A DNA stretch of 64,000 bases from Pseudomonas guineae (GTDB lineage Bacteria; Pseudomonadota; Gammaproteobacteria; Pseudomonadales; Pseudomonadaceae). Below the pieces are notes generated by a model. It was not told where the DNA came from and searched no databases. It saw only the letters and a list, made by a program, of their open reading frames with translations. Numbering within the stretch: position 1 is the stretch's first letter; every line of letters begins with the position of its first letter. Of this stretch, positions 38,034 to 47,947 are shown in pieces. The translations under genes and the position numbers were made by a program. The stretch spans positions 186,001 to 250,000 of the forward strand of contig NZ_FOQL01000002.1 of assembly GCF_900113745.1 (NCBI RefSeq). The letters run 5' to 3'.

Positions 38034-39887
38034 TTATTGCTCCGGATCTGCAGAGGGTTGGGCGGCAGACGCGTCGGCGGCTGCTTCGGGTGATTGCGTG
38101 CGCACCCACCAGGTGTGCAGGCCAATATCGTATTGCGGCGTCACTTGCGGGTGCTCAAAACGGTTCCAGTAGGCCACGCGCCAGGTTTTGATATGCCAGT
38201 TGGGCACCACGTAATGGCCCCACAACAATACGCGGTCAAGGGCGCGGGTGTGGGCAATCAGGCTTTGCCGTGAGTCGGCATTGATCAAACCCTCAACCAG
38301 GCTGTCCACAGCTGTGTCTTTTAGGCCGATAAAGTTGCGGCTGCCGGGGTTGTCGGCACTGCTGGAGTGCCAGTATTCGCGTTGCTCGTTACCAGGTGAG
38401 TTGGACTGGCCAAAGCCACCGACGATCAGGTCGTAATCGCGCGAGCGCAGGCGGTTGATGTACTGCGACACGTCAACGCGGCGAATCACCAGTTCGATGC
38501 CCAAATCAGCCAAGTTACGTTTGAACGGCAGCAACACACGTTCGAACTCGGTTTGTGCCAGCAGGAACTCGAAACTCACCGGTTTACCGGTGCTGTCGAG
38601 CATCTGGTCGCCATCGACACGCCAGCCCGCCTCCTGCAGCAGTTGGTAGGCCCGACGTTGCTGCTCGCGAATGATGCCGCTGCCATCAGTAACCGCAGGC
38701 TGGTATTCGTCGCTGAATACTTTAGGCGCGATTTGCGCGCGCAAGGGCTCAAGCAGCTTCAACTCGTCAGCGGAGGGTAAGCCAACTGAGGCCAGTTCGG
38801 AGTTGTCAAAGTAGCTGCGGGTGCGGGTATAGGCACCATTGAATAGCTGACGGTTGGTCCACTCGTAATCAAACAGCAGGCCCAGTGCTTCTCGCACCCG
38901 GCGGTCGCTGAACAGCGGGCGACGCGTGTTGAAGATAAACCCTTGCATGCCGGTGGGGTTGTGATTGGCGATCTCTTCTTTAATTAACTGCCCGTTGGCT
39001 ACTGCCTCATTGTTATAGGCGGTGGCCCAGTTCTTTGCGCTCATTTCCAGCCAGTAGTCGAACTGACCGGCTTTGAGCGCTTCGAGGGCGACGGTGTTGT
39101 CACGGTAGTAGTCGATTTGCAGGGTGTCGAAGTTGTAGAAGCCGCGGTTGACCGGCAAGTCTTTACCCCACCAGTCCTTAACTCGCTCATAGCGAATCGA
39201 GCGGCCTGCTTGTACCTCAGCCACTTTGTAGGGTCCGCTGCCCAGGGGGATATCCAGATTGCCTTTGCTGAAATCGCGTTCGGCCCACCAGTGTTTCGGC
39301 AGTACCGGTAGCTGGCCGACAATTAGCGGCAGCTCACGGTTGCCGGCATGCTTGAAGACAAAGCGCACGCGCAGGGGGCTTTCGACTACAACCTTTTCGA
39401 CATCTGCATAGTAACCGCGGTACATGGGGGCACCTTGGCTCATCAGGGTGTCGAAGGTGAATTTAACGTCTTCGGCGGTGACTGGCTGGCCATCATGGAA
39501 GCGTGCTTCAGGGCGCAGATAAAAGCGTACCCAGGCATTGTCTGGGGCTTTCTCGATTTTCTCGGCCAGTAAACCGTATTCGGTAAAGGGCTCATCCAGG
39601 CCATGGCGGGTCAGGGTGTCGTAGATGATGCTTATATCGTCGGCGGCCACACCTTTGTTGATGAAGGGGTTGAGGCTGTCGAAACCGCCAAAGCCGGCCT
39701 GGCGCAAAGTGCCGCCCTTCGGTGCATCAGGGTTGACGTAGTCGAAGTGCTTGAAGTTGGCCGGGTATTTGGCTGGTTCGTCATACAGGGTTTGCGCATG
39801 CTTAGGGTTAGCGAGCGCAAGGCTGGCAACGCTAAGCAGGGCAATGCTGCTGAAGCCGATAAACAGGGTGCGCAATGCATGGGTCAT
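38034..39887 (-). CDS. nppA2: Peptide ABC transporter substrate-binding protein, second copy (NppA2-like)
   Basis: Encodes 617 residues, an exported cluster-C (SBP_bac_5) binding protein. The signal peptide is [20 protein letters not shown] to about residue 26 (LALA). The mature N-terminus [17 protein letters not shown] and the core [23 protein letters not shown] are characteristic of YejA/NppA. It captures peptides in the periplasm for NppBCD. The ATG overlaps the preceding paralogue's stop by 4 bases. Confidence 0.9.
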   Translation of the reverse strand: MTHALRTLFIGFSSIALLSVASLALANPKHAQTLYDEPAKYPANFKHFDYVNPDAPKGGTLRQAGFGGFDSLNPFINKGVAADDISIIYDTLTRHGLDEPFTEYGLLAEKIEKAPDNAWVRFYLRPEARFHDGQPVTAEDVKFTFDTLMSQGAPMYRGYYADVEKVVVESPLRVRFVFKHAGNRELPLIVGQLPVLPKHWWAERDFSKGNLDIPLGSGPYKVAEVQAGRSIRYERVKDWWGKDLPVNRGFYNFDTLQIDYYRDNTVALEALKAGQFDYWLEMSAKNWATAYNNEAVANGQLIKEEIANHNPTGMQGFIFNTRRPLFSDRRVREALGLLFDYEWTNRQLFNGAYTRTRSYFDNSELASVGLPSADELKLLEPLRAQIAPKVFSDEYQPAVTDGSGIIREQQRRAYQLLQEAGWRVDGDQMLDSTGKPVSFEFLLAQTEFERVLLPFKRNLADLGIELVIRRVDVSQYINRLRSRDYDLIVGGFGQSNSPGNEQREYWHSSSADNPGSRNFIGLKDTAVDSLVEGLINADSRQSLIAHTRALDRVLLWGHYVVPNWHIKTWRVAYWNRFEHPQVTPQYDIGLHTWWVRTQSPEAAADASAAQPSADPEQ

Positions 39888-41764
39888 TCAGCGTTCTCCA
39901 TGGATTTCAGCCACCAGGTACGCAGGCCCAAGGTGTAGGGCGGCGTGGCGACAAAGGCAAATCGGTTACGGTAAGCCAGGCGGTGGTAATCGATATACCA
40001 ATTCGGGATGGTGTAGTGCTGCCACAACAATACGCGGTCAAGCGCGCGGGTGGCCGCTACTTGCTCGGTTCGGGTCTGCGCTGCCAGCAACTTTTCAATC
40101 ATTGCATCGACTACTGGGTGATTAACCCCGGCGTAGTTTCTGCCACCCTTGATAGTGGCCTGGGATGAGTGGAAGTACTGTGATTGCTCAAGGCCGGGGC
40201 TGAGGGTCTGCGGCAGAGTAAGCAAAATCATGTCGAAGTCGTATTGATCGAGACGCTGCTTGTACTGGGCGCGGTCGACGGTGCGCAGGTTGGCCTGGAT
40301 TCCAATGCTGGCGAGATTCTCGGTAAAAGACTGGAGGATTCGCTCAAGGTTGGGGTTAACCAACAGTATCTCAAGGCTCAGTGGCTGGCCTTGGCGATTG
40401 AGCAGGCGCTGGCCTGAAGGCTTCCAGCCGGCATCGGCCAGTAGACCGAGCGCACGGCGCAAGGTATCCCGCGGAATGCCCCGGCCATCGGTCTGCGGCA
40501 TGGTAAATGGTTCGGTAAAAAGGCGAGCCGGCAGCTGCTTGCGATAGGGCGATAACATTAGCCATTCGGCACCTTCTGGCTTGCCTTTGGCCGAGAATTC
40601 ACTGTTTGGGTAGTAGCTTTTAGCGCGGGTGTAGGAACTGTTGAACAATGCGCGGTTGGCCCATTCAAAGTCGAACATCAGGCCCAGGGCCTCACGGACT
40701 TTACGGTCGGCGAACATTGCGCGGCGGGTGTTCATGAACAACGCCTGGGTTTGCGTCGGAATCTGGTGCGGAATTTCTGCTCGAATAACTTCGCCACGGT
40801 TCAGCGCCGGGAAGCGGTAACCATTGGCCCAGTTCTTCGCTTGCTGCTCGATATAGATATCGAATTCGCCGGCCTTGAAGGCTTCGAACGCGACATGGCT
40901 GTCACGGTAGAACTCCACGTCGACTCGGTCGAAGTTGTACTTGCCACGGTTGACCGGCAGTGTTGCGCCCCACCAATCCTTGACCCGTTCAAATCTCAGG
41001 CTGCGCCCAGGGCTGACCTGGGTGATGCGGTAGGGTCCGCTGCCCAGCGGTGGTTCATAGGTAGTGGCCTTGAAATCGCGGTCTTTCCAGTAATGTTGCG
41101 GCAGTACCGGCAGTTCGCCAAGACGCAAAACCAACAACGAGCTGCCGGCGCGCTTGAGGACAAAACGAATGCTGTGACGATTGAGGATATCGACCCGCTT
41201 CACCTCCTGCAGATTGCTGCGGTACTGCGGATGACCTTGCTTGAGGAGCAAACGGTAGGAGAACGCGACGTCATAGGCGGTAATCGGCTTTCCGTCATGG
41301 AAGCGTGCTTCGGGACGCAGGTTGAACACCACCCAGCTGCGATCATCGCTGTACTCCACTGACTCGGCGATCAAGCCGTAGCTGGAGGCCGGCTCATCAC
41401 CGGAGGGGTCATAGGCACCAGTACCGACCATAAGGGGCGCATTGAGCTCATTGACCCCGTATTGCAGAAAATTGGCGGTACTGATCGGGCTGCTGCCCTT
41501 GAGGGTATAAGGGTTGAGCGTGTCGAAGGTGCCGTTGGCCATCATTCGCAGCGTGCCGCCCTTTGGGGCTTCAGGGTTGACCCAGGCGAAGTGGGTGAAG
41601 CTGGCAGAGTACTTCAGCTCGCCAAACTGGGCGTAGCCGTGGCTTGTATACAGGGTGGCCCAGGCAGACGAACTGACGGCCAGGCAGAGAAACAGCGAGA
41701 GGAGAGGACGTATCAAGTGAAATATCCGATCCGTGGCGTCTTGAGGGCTGCTGGTCAGGCACAT
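39884..41764 (-). CDS. nppA1: Peptide ABC transporter substrate-binding protein, first copy (NppA1-like)
   Basis: Encodes 626 residues, a clear paralogue of the next gene: [17 protein letters not shown] and [23 protein letters not shown] align with it throughout. The signal peptide lies at about 14-36 (RPLLSLFLCLAVSSSAWA) after an unusually long polar start, so the true start could be a non-ATG codon further in. It is the first gene of the five-gene operon; the 94 bases upstream are shared with the divergent HDOD gene. Confidence 0.89.
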   Translation of the reverse strand: MCLTSSPQDATDRIFHLIRPLLSLFLCLAVSSSAWATLYTSHGYAQFGELKYSASFTHFAWVNPEAPKGGTLRMMANGTFDTLNPYTLKGSSPISTANFLQYGVNELNAPLMVGTGAYDPSGDEPASSYGLIAESVEYSDDRSWVVFNLRPEARFHDGKPITAYDVAFSYRLLLKQGHPQYRSNLQEVKRVDILNRHSIRFVLKRAGSSLLVLRLGELPVLPQHYWKDRDFKATTYEPPLGSGPYRITQVSPGRSLRFERVKDWWGATLPVNRGKYNFDRVDVEFYRDSHVAFEAFKAGEFDIYIEQQAKNWANGYRFPALNRGEVIRAEIPHQIPTQTQALFMNTRRAMFADRKVREALGLMFDFEWANRALFNSSYTRAKSYYPNSEFSAKGKPEGAEWLMLSPYRKQLPARLFTEPFTMPQTDGRGIPRDTLRRALGLLADAGWKPSGQRLLNRQGQPLSLEILLVNPNLERILQSFTENLASIGIQANLRTVDRAQYKQRLDQYDFDMILLTLPQTLSPGLEQSQYFHSSQATIKGGRNYAGVNHPVVDAMIEKLLAAQTRTEQVAATRALDRVLLWQHYTIPNWYIDYHRLAYRNRFAFVATPPYTLGLRTWWLKSMENAE

Positions 41765-41858
41765 TAACAGCTTGTATCCGTTGGAAAAAGGGTAGGCTCG
41801 CGCTAAGCCCTAGTGGCACATTAACTATAATTAAACGACCTATAACGAGGGCACTGTT

Positions 41859-43304
41859 TTGGCTACAAAATGCCATGGTCTGCAGTCATGGATTGATCGC
41901 TTTAACCAAGCCGAATTACCAGCCCTGGCCTCGGTCGTGCAGGACCTGCACCGCCTGACGCTGGGTGATAAATCCTCGGTCCAGCAATTAGCCGATGTTT
42001 TGTTGCGCGATGCCGCGTTAACCGCCAAGGTCCTGCGCATCGGCAATAGCGTGTATTACAACCCGTCACAGGAAGCCATCCGGACGATCTCTCGGGCCAT
42101 TGTACTGATCGGCTTCGATAACGTGAGGCAGATAGGTCTGTCAGTCAGCCTGATTGATGGCTTATTGGCGCGTAGCTCGCGTGATCAGCTCGCTGAGCTG
42201 CTGGCACGATCGTTCCATGCGGCGGTGCAGGCGCGTAATATTGCTGGGTACGTCCTTGCTAAAAACGATGAAGAAGTGTTTATCGCCGCCTTACTGCATA
42301 ACGTTGGCGAACTGGCGTTCTGGGGGTGTGCCGGTGATGCGGCTGATGAGTTGGCCAGCGCTCTGGCTCAACCTGGGGCGCAAGAAGATGACGTGGTGAT
42401 GCAGGTACTTGGCACCAGCTTTCGCCAGTTGAGCCTGGCCTTGGTGAAAAGCTGGAACCTGGGTGACACCGTTAGCCTGGCGCATCAGTCGACCAGCCAG
42501 AATGATCCGGCCGTAAAAGCTGTGATCTTGGGTGCAAAAATCAGCCAGGCGGCTCTGGATGGCTGGGACACGCCGGCCATGGAGGCACTGGTCGGACAGT
42601 TGGCCAGCTTTATTGGCGTCACCTTAGAGGAAGCTATGCAGCAAGTGCTGGCCAGTGCCGAGGAGACGGTAAAGATGGCGGCGACCTTTGGCGTCAGCCA
42701 GCTGTGCAAACTGATCCCCAATACCGACCCGGAGCAAATTCGTTTGCAGCAGGAACAGCGCAAGGCGCGGTTGCTGCAGCCCAATCTGCTGGTATTACAG
42801 CAAGCCCTGCAGGACCTCGGGTTGATGGTTTCGCGGCGGGCTGATCTTGGTTTGGTGCTGGATACCCTTTTTAAGGGGCTGCATGAGGGCGCGGGGCTGG
42901 AGCGCATCATGTTGATGGTCTTGTCCGATGGGCAAAGCTGTTTTCGCGCCAAGCGAGTGACTGGCGAAGGCACTGAGAGCTGGGCGCATGATTTTATCTT
43001 GCCGGTTTCGCAGTTCGAGCAGCCGCATATCTTCAGTTATGCGCTGCGTAATAAAGAAGCGCTATGGATGGGTGTGCCGGCCAGTTACAACCTGAATGAG
43101 CTGGTCACTCAGCCGATTCGCCAGCGCCTGGGGCAGGGTATGTTCTTTGTTGCCCCGCTTTTGGCCGGTACCCGAGAGATCGGCCTGCTGTATGCCGACG
43201 GCCGCGTGTCCGGGCGGGCGTTAAAGCATGAGCAGTTTGTCGCTTTTCAGCGGTTTACCCAGTTGACTGGTCGCTGCCTGGAAGCGATGAGCAAGAAGGC
43301 TTGA
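41859..43304 (+). CDS. HDOD domain signalling protein with C-terminal GAF-like region
   Basis: Encodes 481 residues. The HDOD domain (about 15-210) starts LPALASVVQDLHRL and keeps its core LLRDAALTAKVLRIGNS and AALLHNVGELAFW, but lacks the full metal-binding HD set, so phosphodiesterase activity is not expected. A linker and a GAF-like domain (about 310-480, VLDTLFKGLHEGAGLERIML) follow. HDOD proteins act in signalling and motility control; this one's partner is unknown. The start is TTG at 41859 with GAGGG 7 bases before it. It diverges from nppA1 and ends flush against mltD. Confidence 0.85.
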   Translation: MATKCHGLQSWIDRFNQAELPALASVVQDLHRLTLGDKSSVQQLADVLLRDAALTAKVLRIGNSVYYNPSQEAIRTISRAIVLIGFDNVRQIGLSVSLIDGLLARSSRDQLAELLARSFHAAVQARNIAGYVLAKNDEEVFIAALLHNVGELAFWGCAGDAADELASALAQPGAQEDDVVMQVLGTSFRQLSLALVKSWNLGDTVSLAHQSTSQNDPAVKAVILGAKISQAALDGWDTPAMEALVGQLASFIGVTLEEAMQQVLASAEETVKMAATFGVSQLCKLIPNTDPEQIRLQQEQRKARLLQPNLLVLQQALQDLGLMVSRRADLGLVLDTLFKGLHEGAGLERIMLMVLSDGQSCFRAKRVTGEGTESWAHDFILPVSQFEQPHIFSYALRNKEALWMGVPASYNLNELVTQPIRQRLGQGMFFVAPLLAGTREIGLLYADGRVSGRALKHEQFVAFQRFTQLTGRCLEAMSKKA

Positions 43305-44843
43305 TCAGTTGGCACTGTAGAGGGTCAGCGTCTGCCCGGGCTTGAGTGCTTTGCCGGCCTTGGGGTTCCAATTCTGTAGCGTTTTCATGGGTACCTTGAG
43401 GCGTTTGGCGATTAAATACAGTGAGTCGCCACGGCGTACCTTGTAATAGGTTGTGCTTTGGCGAGCACTGCTAGGCTTGCCCGCGTGTAAGGACAGGACC
43501 TGGCCGACTCGCAGGCTATTGCCCGATAGCTTATTCCAGCGCCGCACATCGGTAACGGTAACCTTGTGACTCTTGGCGATCTGCCAAAGGCTATCACCGT
43601 TTTTTACTCGGTAGGTGCGGCTTGGCGTGCTAGGCGCCGTGGTGAGCTGGCGCAGCGGTTGGCGCGTATTGACACGGGGCTGAGTTGGGATACTCAGCTG
43701 TTGGCCGATGCGCAAGTGACTGCCGGTGAGCTTGTTAATGTCTTTCAGGGTGCCCACAGTCACTTGATGCTGGTTGGCAATGCTGTGCAGGCTGTCGCCC
43801 GAGCGCACACGATACTGCTGCCAGTCGACCAGTTCTTGGGGTTTCATCAGTGACAGGTTGGCGGTTAGCAGTTCAGCCTTATCGGTTGGCACCAGCAGAT
43901 GCTGCGGACCGTCCAGGGTTACGCCTTTCTTGAACGCCGGGTTGAGCAGGTACAGCTCGTCTTCATCAAGGCCCGCCATGGCGGCGACACGGGCCAAGTC
44001 CATGTGCTGTTTGAACTCGACCTTTTCGAAGTAAGGTTCGTTGGCCACCGGGGCAAGGCTGACGCCATAGGCGTGCGGCGTCATCACCACCTGCGAGAGT
44101 GCCAACAACTTAGGCACGTAATTCTGTGTTTCAGTTGGCAGTGAAAGGTTCCAGTAATCAGTCGGTAGGCCGAGTTTTTGGTTGCGCTCAATTGCTCGGC
44201 TGACCCGGCCTTCACCAGCGTTATAGGCTGCTAACGCCAATAGCCAGTCACCGTTGAACATTTCCTTGAGGCGCGACAGATAATTGATGGCGGCATCAGT
44301 TGAGGCCATCACGTCGCGGCGACCGTCGTACCAGTTGGTCTGGCGGAGGTTGAAGTAGCGCCCTGTTGAGGGGATAAACTGCCAGAGCCCGACCGCATGG
44401 GCATGTGAGTAGGCCAGAGGGTTGTACGCACTTTCGATCATCGGCAGCAGAGCCAATTCCATCGGCATATTGCGCTGCTCTAAGCGCTCAACGATGAAGT
44501 GAATGTAGGGGTTACTGCGCTCGCCGGCTTTCTCGATAAACGATGGGTTGCTGACGAACCATAGACGTTGCTGCTCGATACGCGGATTAAGAGTGATGGT
44601 CTCTTGTAACTGATAGCCGTTGCGTACCCGCTCCCAGATGTCTGTAGGTTCTTCTGGAGCATCCGCCGCGCTGTCGTTCAGCCACTCCGGCTCCTGCTCA
44701 AGGCCGGCTGTACGCTCGGGGACGAGGCGCTGCTGCTGAGTGCTCTGACAGCCCGCCACAGTTATGCATATGATCACCAGAAGCGCTTTAGCGCTGCGTG
44801 CTAATGCCTTTAGATTCAAGGTCTTGCGTGGTGATAAAGGCAT
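43305..44843 (-). CDS. mltD: Membrane-bound lytic murein transglycosylase D
   Basis: Encodes 512 residues. It is a lipoprotein (ALLVIICITVAGC, lipid at Cys32). The SLT domain (about 110-230) has the catalytic Glu in LLPMIESAYNPLAYS and the GLWQFIPSTGRYFNL motif. Three LysM peptidoglycan-binding repeats follow (each starting YRVRSGDSL, YRVKNGDSL or YKVRRGDSL). It cleaves glycan strands during cell wall turnover. Confidence 0.95.
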   Translation of the reverse strand: MPLSPRKTLNLKALARSAKALLVIICITVAGCQSTQQQRLVPERTAGLEQEPEWLNDSAADAPEEPTDIWERVRNGYQLQETITLNPRIEQQRLWFVSNPSFIEKAGERSNPYIHFIVERLEQRNMPMELALLPMIESAYNPLAYSHAHAVGLWQFIPSTGRYFNLRQTNWYDGRRDVMASTDAAINYLSRLKEMFNGDWLLALAAYNAGEGRVSRAIERNQKLGLPTDYWNLSLPTETQNYVPKLLALSQVVMTPHAYGVSLAPVANEPYFEKVEFKQHMDLARVAAMAGLDEDELYLLNPAFKKGVTLDGPQHLLVPTDKAELLTANLSLMKPQELVDWQQYRVRSGDSLHSIANQHQVTVGTLKDINKLTGSHLRIGQQLSIPTQPRVNTRQPLRQLTTAPSTPSRTYRVKNGDSLWQIAKSHKVTVTDVRRWNKLSGNSLRVGQVLSLHAGKPSSARQSTTYYKVRRGDSLYLIAKRLKVPMKTLQNWNPKAGKALKPGQTLTLYSAN

Positions 44844-44941
44844 TGGCGACGATGTACTTCCCGGCGAAAAGGTCGGGCGATTCTAGAAACGAGAGTGCCA
44901 TTGGTCAAGTTTTAACCAGGCTTTTGTGTGGTTGTCGAGGT

Positions 44942-45715
44942 TTAGAAATGATCTTTCCACGCGCGTAAAGCGGCGAAAACCTCGACCGGCGAGCGGCTGG
45001 CGGGTCCTTCGCGCTCGGTGATACAAGCGCTGAGCGATGGTTGCGCGCTGCGCAAGAACGGGTTGGTCGCGCGCTCCAGGCCAATTGATGAAGGCAGGCT
45101 GATTTGCCCTGCCTCACGCCATTGGCTGACCTGCTGCAGGCGTTGCTTGATTTCAGGGTTGCCGGGTTCAGCTGCCGCGGCAAAGCGCAGGTTGCTCAGG
45201 GTGTACTCGTGGGTACAGAACACTTGGGTCTCCTCAGGCAGTGCGGCCAGACGGCTGAGCGAGGCGTGCATCTGCTCGGGAGTGCCTTCAAACAGCCGGC
45301 CGCAACCACCGGCAAACAGCGTGTCGCCACAGAACAGCCAGTGCTGCTCAGGCTGAATGTAGGCAATGTGCCCAAGGGTGTGCCCCGGTACTTCAACAAT
45401 AACGAAGCGGCACCCGAGAACTTCCGCCTGGTCGCCGTCGTGAAGCGCCAGGTCACGGCCAGGTATTTTCTCATTAGCGGGGCCCAGCACCCGTGCGCCA
45501 GTTATGGTCTTGAGTCGCTCGACACCGCCGACATGATCAACGTGATGGTGGGTGATCAGAATGTCACTCAACTGCCAGCCAGGATGAGCCGTTAACCAGG
45601 CCTCGACAGGTGCCGCGTCGCCAGGATCAACCACCGCGCAGCGACGCTGCTCGGCGTCTTGCAGCAGCCAGATATAGTTGTCAGAAAATGCAGGCAGGGC
45701 GTCGATTTTTATCAT
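44942..45715 (-). CDS. gloB: Hydroxyacylglutathione hydrolase (glyoxalase II)
   Basis: Encodes 257 residues of the metallo-beta-lactamase fold. Metal motif [10 protein letters not shown] (about 52-61), with further ligands in [11 protein letters not shown] and the Asp in [14 protein letters not shown]. It hydrolyses S-lactoylglutathione in methylglyoxal detoxification. The ATG at 45715 ([16 protein letters not shown]) is the family start; an earlier ATG at 45760 is not preferred. It diverges from the methyltransferase gene. Confidence 0.95.
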   Translation of the reverse strand: MIKIDALPAFSDNYIWLLQDAEQRRCAVVDPGDAAPVEAWLTAHPGWQLSDILITHHHVDHVGGVERLKTITGARVLGPANEKIPGRDLALHDGDQAEVLGCRFVIVEVPGHTLGHIAYIQPEQHWLFCGDTLFAGGCGRLFEGTPEQMHASLSRLAALPEETQVFCTHEYTLSNLRFAAAAEPGNPEIKQRLQQVSQWREAGQISLPSSIGLERATNPFLRSAQPSLSACITEREGPASRSPVEVFAALRAWKDHF

Positions 45716-45788
45716 CACTAGGTCGCTAAGCAGGGCATAAAGGTTCATCTTAGGGGGCAATAGCGGTGCTGGCTACTTAGGTGTTTTT

Positions 45789-46550
45789 ATGACCGATCAT
45801 CCGTTTGCTCAGGCCGATAGTGAGTGGCTTGACCTCATAGGCGCGGCCCGCGGTTGGCTGGGCGGCCCGCTCGGGCAGTTTTTGTTGGAGCAAGAACGGC
45901 AGTTACTGGAGGACGAACTGGCGCGTTTTTTTGGCGGTTATCTGGTCCATTACGGCCCGGCCGCTGACACACCACCGGATGCCCAACAGATTCAGCGCAG
46001 TGTGCGCGTGGGTGCGCCGTTCAAGGGGGTTGAGATTGTCTGTGAGGAGCAAGCCTGGCCGTTGATCGAGCATGCCGCTGATGTGGTGGTGCTGCAGCAT
46101 GGTCTGGACTTCAGCCTGTCACCCCATGGCTTACTGCGTGAAGCCGCCCGCAGCGTGCGGCCTGGCGGTCATTTGTTGATTGTCGGTATCAACCCGAAGA
46201 GCAGCTGGGGTTTGCGTCATTTGGTTACCCGCGATGCGTTGCGCCAGGCACGCTGTATTGCTCCCGGCCGTGTAAGCGACTGGTTACACCTGCTCGGTTT
46301 TGCGCTGGAGAAACGCCGCTTCGGGTGCTATCGTCCGCCGCTTTCTTCGCCGGCCTGGCAGGCGCGCCTGGCGCCGCTAGAGCGATTGGGCGCCGCCTGG
46401 CAGCTACCTGGTGGCGGCGTTTACGTGCTGGTGGCGCGCAAACTGGTGGTCGGCCTACGGCCGTTGCGCCAGCCTAACCGCCAATCAGTTGGGCAATTGC
46501 TGCCGATGCCCGTCGCCAAAGTCAGCCGTCGAGAAACACCGCAGAAATAG
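45789..46550 (+). CDS. SAM-dependent methyltransferase-like protein (YafS position)
   Basis: Encodes 253 residues. The C-terminal half has class I methyltransferase features: ADVVVLQHGLDFSLSPHGLLREAARSVRPGGHLLIVG (about 98-134), including the post-motif LRPGG. The SAM-binding glycine motif I is not obvious (GGYLVHYGP is the nearest). The substrate is unknown. The position between gloB and rnhA is the same as E. coli yafS. It starts 28 bases from the divergent gloB promoter region and is followed by rnhA after 36 bases. Confidence 0.82.
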   Translation: MTDHPFAQADSEWLDLIGAARGWLGGPLGQFLLEQERQLLEDELARFFGGYLVHYGPAADTPPDAQQIQRSVRVGAPFKGVEIVCEEQAWPLIEHAADVVVLQHGLDFSLSPHGLLREAARSVRPGGHLLIVGINPKSSWGLRHLVTRDALRQARCIAPGRVSDWLHLLGFALEKRRFGCYRPPLSSPAWQARLAPLERLGAAWQLPGGGVYVLVARKLVVGLRPLRQPNRQSVGQLLPMPVAKVSRRETPQK

Positions 46551-46586
46551 AGCCGGCCGATAAATTGAGCGAGAGATTGCAGATAC

Positions 46587-47039
46587 ATGAGTGAACAGGT
46601 CGAGATCTACACCGACGGCGCCTGCAAAGGTAACCCTGGCGTGGGTGGCTGGGGCGCGCTGATGATTTTCAAAGGCGTGGAAAAAGAGCTGTGGGGCGGC
46701 GAGGCTGATACCACCAACAACCGCATGGAAATGACTGCGGCCATCCGTGCTCTGGCCGAGTTGAAACGCTCGTGTGACGTGCGCCTGGTGACCGATTCGC
46801 AGTATGTGATGCAGGGTATTCAGGACTGGATGCCGAACTGGAAGAAGCGTGGCTGGAAAACCGCCGCCAAGCAGCCGGTGAAGAATGCCGACCTCTGGCA
46901 GCAACTGGATGAGCAGGTTAATCGGCATACCGTCACTTGGCAGTGGGTGCGTGGCCATACCGGCCACCCCGGTAACGAGCGCGCCGATCAGTTGGCCAAC
47001 CGCGGTGTTGATGAAGTGCGAGGGTTGAAGCATGCGTAG
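46587..47039 (+). CDS. rnhA: Ribonuclease HI
   Basis: Encodes 150 residues. The catalytic carboxylates are in [13 protein letters not shown] (Asp10-equivalent), NNRMEMTA (Glu), VTDSQYV (Asp) and NERADQLAN (Asp). It degrades RNA in RNA-DNA hybrids. It overlaps dnaQ by 8 bases on the same strand. Confidence 0.97.
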   Translation: MSEQVEIYTDGACKGNPGVGGWGALMIFKGVEKELWGGEADTTNNRMEMTAAIRALAELKRSCDVRLVTDSQYVMQGIQDWMPNWKKRGWKTAAKQPVKNADLWQQLDEQVNRHTVTWQWVRGHTGHPGNERADQLANRGVDEVRGLKHA

Positions 47040-47775
47040 TGTGATTTTGGACACTGAAACCACCGGTATGCCGGTGGCTGACGGCCATCGGATTATCGAA
47101 ATCGGTTGTGTTGAGCTGATCGGCCGTCGCCTGACGGGCCGGCACTTTCACGTCTACCTGCAGCCGGATCGTGAGAGCGACGAGGGCGCCATCGCCGTTC
47201 ACGGCATTACCGATGAGTTCCTCAAGGATAAGCCGCGTTTCAAAGAAGTCGCCGATGAGTTCTTCGAGTTCATCAAGGGTGCGCAGCTGATCATCCACAA
47301 CGCCGCGTTTGACATCGGCTTTATTGCCAACGAATTCAATTTGCTGGGGCAGAGTGAGCGCGCCGAGGTCAGCGATTACTGCTCGATTCTCGATACCCTG
47401 ATGATGGCCCGCGAGCGCCATCCGGGGCAGCGCAACAACCTTGATGCGCTCTGCAAGCGTTACGGTGTCGATAACTCTGGCCGCGATCTCCACGGCGCTT
47501 TGCTCGACGCCGAGATTCTGGCTGACGTTTACCTCACCATGACTGGCGGGCAGACCAATCTGTCCCTGGCTGGTGACGGTTCTGAAGGTGACGGCAATGG
47601 TCGTCAGCAACCCACCGCCATTCGCCGCCTGCCTGCCGAGCGCGCTCGCACGCGGGTGGTTCAGGCCACTGAGGCTGAGCTTGCCGAGCATAGGGTGCGC
47701 CTGGCGATTATCGAGAAGTCTGCCGGCGCCTTGCCGCTGTGGCTGCAAATGGAGCAACCACAAACCGAGGCCTGA
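47032..47775 (+). CDS. dnaQ: DNA polymerase III epsilon subunit (proofreading exonuclease)
   Basis: Encodes 247 residues. DEDDh exonuclease motifs are ILDTETTG (Exo I, residues 4-11), [10 protein letters not shown] (Exo II, about 87-96) and the Exo III pair [14 protein letters not shown] (about 155-168). The C-terminal tail contacts the alpha subunit. It proofreads replication errors. Its start lies within rnhA, so the two genes are translationally linked. Confidence 0.96.
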   Translation: MRSVILDTETTGMPVADGHRIIEIGCVELIGRRLTGRHFHVYLQPDRESDEGAIAVHGITDEFLKDKPRFKEVADEFFEFIKGAQLIIHNAAFDIGFIANEFNLLGQSERAEVSDYCSILDTLMMARERHPGQRNNLDALCKRYGVDNSGRDLHGALLDAEILADVYLTMTGGQTNLSLAGDGSEGDGNGRQQPTAIRRLPAERARTRVVQATEAELAEHRVRLAIIEKSAGALPLWLQMEQPQTEA

Positions 47776-47824
47776 GCGCGAGGGTGGTTGTCGGTCGAGT
47801 GAGTTAGAGCGACAGCCGCTTCTA

Positions 47825-47841
47825 GCGAGTTATTAACTCGC
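47825..47841. repeat. 17-base palindrome between dnaQ and ldcA
   Basis: GCGAGTTA-T-TAACTCGC is a perfect dyad 50 bases after dnaQ. The following CGACCTTTTCG has only a short T-run, so it could be a weak dnaQ terminator or an operator for ldcA. Confidence 0.5.
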
Positions 47842-47898
47842 GACCTTTTCGTACAGTGTCACGTAGAGGGGGTTACGCCAGTCAGTGCGAGCCTCTAA

Positions 47899-47938
47899 CC
47901 TGAAGCGATCGGCAGGCCCGCACCTGCCATTCTTCAGG
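47899..47938 (+). promoter_or_regulatory. Leader hairpin overlapping the ldcA ribosome binding site
   Basis: An outer stem CCTGAAG/CTTCAGG (47899-47905 with 47932-47938) encloses an inner stem GGCAGG/CCTGCC (47911-47916 with 47923-47928). The 3' outer arm overlaps the likely Shine-Dalgarno AGGGA (47936-47940), which is 7 bases from the ATG at 47948. The fold would hide the ribosome site. Confidence 0.6.
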
Positions 47939-47947
47939 GACGCCACA

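Noticed and set aside
47776..47947. Lysine riboswitch upstream of ldcA
   Set aside because: The leader is too short and lacks the multi-helix layout; only a simple hairpin is present.
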